Assembly (NCBI GenBank): GCA_021734025.1 | Contig: JAIPJS010000002.1 | Location: 1 to 64,000, forward strand | Direction: 5' to 3' | Length of the DNA stretch: 64,000 bases | From: Candidatus Neomarinimicrobiota bacterium | Lineage (GTDB): Bacteria > Fidelibacterota > JAANXI01 | Shown here: piece after piece, positions 61,737 through 64,000 of the stretch | Layout of the letters: each line of letters opens with the position of its first letter | How positions within the stretch are numbered: the stretch's first letter is position 1 | Made by a program: the position numbers and the translations under genes | The notes under the pieces: model-generated | What the model was told of the DNA's origin: nothing | Databases searched by the model: none | What the model saw: only the letters and a program-made list of their open reading frames with translations

Positions 61737-62384
61737 TCAGATCTCCCATTCCTTTTCCGGGCCGGTATAAACGGTTTTATTATCCTTTGTCTCTATCCAA
61801 CCCTTACTCAGCCAGCGGACCACCTTGGGATACGCCTTGTGCTCATACTCCAGTACCCGCGATGCCAGCGATTCGGCTGTGTCGTCGTCCCGCACGCGCA
61901 CCGGATACTGATAGATAATCGGGCCATGATCGTAGATTTCGTCCACAAAATGCAGGGTAACACCAGTATATTTTACGCCGCGATTAATCACTGCCTCATG
62001 GACGTTCATTCCGTAATACCCCTTGCCGCCGAATGACGGTAACAACGCCGGATGTATGTTGACCATCTTGTATTGATATTGCCGAACCAGTTCCGCGGGG
62101 ATTTTTTTCATATATCCCGCTAACAGAATATAATCTATACTATGTGAATTGAGTAGTTCGGAGATGCGCTGTATGTAGGCATCGCTGGAATCAAATATCG
62201 ACTCCGTCTCATGATAAGCGGTCAGACCGAATTCCTCTGCTTTGTCCAAAACCGGCGCGGAAGCATTGTTGCTAATCACGCACGAAATCTCCCCATCGAT
62301 GTTTCCGGATTCGATCTCCTGATAGACTGCTAGGAAGTTGGATCCCCGTCCTGAAGCGAATACGGCAAATTGTGGACGTGCCAA
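61737..62384 (-). CDS. purN: Phosphoribosylglycinamide formyltransferase
   Basis: 215 residues. It transfers formyl from 10-formyl-THF to GAR. FASGRGSNFLAVYQEIESG, ISNNASAPVLDKAEEFG, LLAGYMKKIPAELV, and the catalytic NIHPALLPSFGGKGYYGMNVH plus GVTLHFVDEIYDHGPIIYQ motifs are present in order. The start is TTG at 62384; no in-frame ATG is available near the expected N terminus. A candidate promoter lies 50-80 bases upstream, and a GTGTT repeat array just above it. Confidence 0.94.
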   Translation of the reverse strand: MARPQFAVFASGRGSNFLAVYQEIESGNIDGEISCVISNNASAPVLDKAEEFGLTAYHETESIFDSSDAYIQRISELLNSHSIDYILLAGYMKKIPAELVRQYQYKMVNIHPALLPSFGGKGYYGMNVHEAVINRGVKYTGVTLHFVDEIYDHGPIIYQYPVRVRDDDTAESLASRVLEYEHKAYPKVVRWLSKGWIETKDNKTVYTGPEKEWEI

Positions 62385-62432
62385 GCGCGGAACTTTCTAC
62401 TGGTTATGTTATCGGGTTTTATTCAACGTCGA

Positions 62433-62461
62433 AAAATAATCAAACTTTACACGGTAGTCAA
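62433..62461 (-). promoter_or_regulatory. Candidate promoter of the purN-purH-mre operon
   Basis: On the minus strand TTGACT (62456-62461) and TATTTT (62433-62438) are 17 bases apart. The -10 would be about 50 bases before the purN start. It lies directly downstream (in transcription) of the GTGTT repeat array. Confidence 0.5.
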
Positions 62462-62473
62462 CGGGATAACGAC

Positions 62474-62507
62474 AGTGTTAAAGTGTTCAGGTGTTACCGT
62501 GTTTTAG
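62474..62507. repeat. GTGTT tandem repeat upstream of purN
   Basis: Four units (GTGTTAAA, GTGTTCAG, GTGTTACC, GTGTTTTA). Ends with TTTTAGTT, comparable to TTATAGTT at the end of the array at 10486. Same orientation relative to the following minus-strand gene as the arrays before tkt and the DUF512 gene. Confidence 0.6.
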
Positions 62508-62639
62508 TTCGGCACCTTCTTAATCTTACTCTCCCCGTAGGGATCCCTCTGGCATACTTCTAAACGGAGTCCGTATGTTGTCCGTTGTTAGTTGTAGAGA
62601 TTTTTCCCGGTTCGTTTCCTGTCCGCGTATTTATTTTTA

Positions 62640-62735
62640 CAACGAACAACCAGCAACGAACCACAAATATTTTCCCTTTCTCCTTTCTCCATAATATTCC
62701 CCAATACCCTACACCTTTATACCTTTCTTCAACCA
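62640..62735 (+). repeat. Composite CAACGA / polypyrimidine repeat, copy 3
   Basis: CAACGAACAACCAGCAACG (62640-62658) is the near-exact reverse complement of the element at 10607-10624. It is followed by TTTTCCCTTTCTCC and CTTTCTCC, then CCCTACACCTTTATACC. Order and content parallel 11063-11195. The 3' edge overlaps the end of the metalloenzyme gene by a few bases. Confidence 0.5.
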
Positions 62736-63598
62736 AAAATCGACTTCAACACCACCGGCATAATATCAGTTAATGATTTCACAGACTTTGCCAGGGTATG
62801 ACTATGCTTTCCCCAAATAATTGTTGGGACTTTATTCCGGTTATGCGTATTCGTACTCAGATCTTCCAGGTTTCCGTGGTCACTGACCAGAACAATGGTA
62901 TGTCGTTGCAAATCAATTTCCAGCAATAACGCGATCATCATCTCCTTAATCTGCGCAAGGCGAAAATGGGCCGCAGATATATCCTGACGATGTCCAATGA
63001 CGTCTGTGAGAATATATTCAAAGAAAACGAAGTCGTGTTTACCCAATAGTGATGCGAGAATCCGGCCGGATTGCATCGACCGACGGACAGGGACTCCAAA
63101 GCCGAACCGGTTCATAAACCTGTTCGTGAGATCGTGGGAAACAGCAGTTCCACGGTGAAGATCATTCAAGTTATGATAGTCAATTCCTGCGGCGAGCCAG
63201 CTCCAGGTGCTGACTGAGAATCTACTGTGCCGACGGCCAAAATACCCGGCGTGATAGGCATTGGCGAAAACCGGGCGTCCACCCCGATCTTTGATGTACT
63301 TTAATAAACTTCGCTCCGAGATGAGTTGACGCAATGCGGTCGTCGGAAATGCATTGACATGTCTGCCGGCAACCTTGGCGGCATTCTGGCCAGTCAGAAT
63401 AGTCGCCTGCCCGGTGGCACTTTGCGGTAGTCCCGGTAATCCAAGGGTGGCATCTGTGGGGCACAGAACTCCACCGTGAAAGTCATACTCAATTTCACTG
63501 ACGGGAAACGGCCGGTTTATATACTGCGAGACAGGATTCACCCGATCATCCGGCGGTGCGATCCCCACTCCGTCAAAAAACAACAGCAATGTACTCAT
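62729..63598 (-). CDS. Small alkaline-phosphatase-superfamily metalloenzyme
   Basis: 289 residues. LLLFFDGVGIAPPDD at the N terminus gives the first metal-binding Asp, LPQSATGQATILTGQNAAK is where the nucleophile Thr/Ser is expected, and IVLVSDHGNLEDLSTNTHNR carries the DHGN metal site. This is the phosphopentomutase/independent phosphoglycerate mutase fold, but about 100 residues shorter than either. It may be a phosphatase or mutase of a nucleotide sugar. It lies four bases from the deoxynucleoside kinase gene upstream, which suggests nucleoside metabolism. Confidence 0.75.
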   Translation of the reverse strand: MSTLLLFFDGVGIAPPDDRVNPVSQYINRPFPVSEIEYDFHGGVLCPTDATLGLPGLPQSATGQATILTGQNAAKVAGRHVNAFPTTALRQLISERSLLKYIKDRGGRPVFANAYHAGYFGRRHSRFSVSTWSWLAAGIDYHNLNDLHRGTAVSHDLTNRFMNRFGFGVPVRRSMQSGRILASLLGKHDFVFFEYILTDVIGHRQDISAAHFRLAQIKEMMIALLLEIDLQRHTIVLVSDHGNLEDLSTNTHNRNKVPTIIWGKHSHTLAKSVKSLTDIMPVVLKSIFG

Positions 63599-63602
63599 AG
63601 AA

Positions 63603-64000
63603 TCAGTCGGATCCGGATTCGCCTGGACAATACGATTCGATGACCTGCATCAATTGGTTGACCTTTTTCGTGTCTTCAAACACGTTGAAATTATCGGCGT
63701 CTACTATATGGATAGGGATATCATCTTTGGCATTTTTAATCCACCGCTCGTATGCCACGTTCAGCTGGTGCAGGTATTCCGGGGAAATCCGCTTTTCGAA
63801 CTCTCTGCCGCGTCTGCGGATCCGGGAGATAAGCGTATCCGTCGATGCCTTGAGATAGATAATCAGATCCGGCTTCTTAAGGTACTCGGTCATTATGCCG
63901 AACAAATCGCGGTAATTCTGATAATCTCTGGTGGTCATATTCCCCATTTGATGCAGGTTATAGGCAAAGATCTCCACATCCTCGTAGATGGTGCGATCCT
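63603..64000 (-). CDS. Deoxynucleoside kinase, 5' part cut by the window edge
   Basis: Reading frame is open to the edge; the visible C-terminal 132 residues start RTIYEDVEIFAYNL. This is the DRS/ERSIYED motif of deoxynucleoside kinases (dGK/dAK-like). LIIYLKASTDTLISRIRRRGREFEK contains the lid region with the conserved Arg cluster and is followed by YLHQLNVAYERW. It phosphorylates deoxynucleosides in salvage. The P-loop is outside the window, so substrate class cannot be decided. Confidence 0.88.
   Translation of the reverse strand, partial: DRTIYEDVEIFAYNLHQMGNMTTRDYQNYRDLFGIMTEYLKKPDLIIYLKASTDTLISRIRRRGREFEKRISPEYLHQLNVAYERWIKNAKDDIPIHIVDADNFNVFEDTKKVNQLMQVIESYCPGESGSD

Larger units (their letters stand above)
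62385..62728. other. Repeat-rich non-coding island upstream of purN
   Basis: About 340 bases with no credible gene. It holds the purN promoter candidate (62433-62461), a GTGTT tandem array (62474-62507), a GTTG-rich element (62577-62594) and a composite CAACGA/polypyrimidine repeat (62640-62735). The same elements occur in the island at 10.4-11.2 kb. Confidence 0.6.

Overview
The window is 64 kb of a bacterial chromosome, densely coded, with almost everything on the minus strand (the exceptions are a tRNA-Gly and two genes between 11.2 and 14.6 kb). Two predicted secreted proteins end in Por/type IX-style C-terminal sorting domains, and there are PorV-like outer-membrane proteins, a carboxypeptidase-regulatory-domain TonB receptor, DUF3078, DUF5683 and many Bacteroidota-style lipoproteins. 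This points to a Gram-negative member of the Fibrobacterota-Chlorobiota-Bacteroidota (FCB) group. A Marinimicrobia/Calditrichota-like lineage fits best, but that placement is inference. No phage, insertion sequence, CRISPR array or rRNA operon was seen.

Layout, low to high coordinates. 0-10.4 kb: start of an unknown gene, transketolase with a clear terminator, the Tex RNA-binding protein, YigZ, a secreted metalloprotease with a sorting domain, Der GTPase and its radical-SAM DUF512 partner. 10.4-14.6 kb: a repeat-rich non-coding island, tRNA-Gly(CCC), a SnoaL-like secreted protein, a DcsG/RimK-like ATP-grasp enzyme, and a divergent pair (CoaC-type flavoprotein, purine nucleoside phosphorylase). 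14.6-21.7 kb: TonB receptor, two tandem LPP20-type proteins, DprA, Obg, DoxX. 21.8-28.9 kb: a tightly overlapping run comEA - membrane protein - PilM-like - PilN-like - rsmD - coaD - pta - fmdB - icd. 29-33.5 kb: hrcA-grpE-dnaJ and ftsE-ftsX.

33.5-49 kb is an envelope and secretion region: methyltransferase, DUF3078, nadD, BamD, DUF5683, a three-part gluzincin/propeller/barrel protein, an M6-like protein that has lost its zinc site, PorV-like protein with a structured leader, a small Trm112-like gene, an FN3 lipoprotein, an Mla-type ATPase, NrdR and GlyA. 49-54.7 kb: TPR lipoprotein, outer-membrane protein, lipoprotein, a truncated glycogen-synthase-like protein and a CpoB/YbgF-like protein. 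54.7-62.4 kb: rod-shape genes (rodA, PBP2, mreD, mreC, mreB) behind purH and purN. The right edge has another repeat island, a small alkaline-phosphatase-superfamily enzyme and a truncated deoxynucleoside kinase.

The most promising candidates for something undescribed are: (1) the comEA/PilM-like/PilN-like module with an acidic-linker PilN and an unknown membrane partner; (2) a catalytically dead M6-like secreted protein translationally coupled to an apparently active peptidase fused to a propeller and a barrel; (3) a family of composite intergenic repeats shared by separated islands; (4) a multi-hairpin leader before the PorV-like gene. All functional calls are from reading the sequence; no database search was run.
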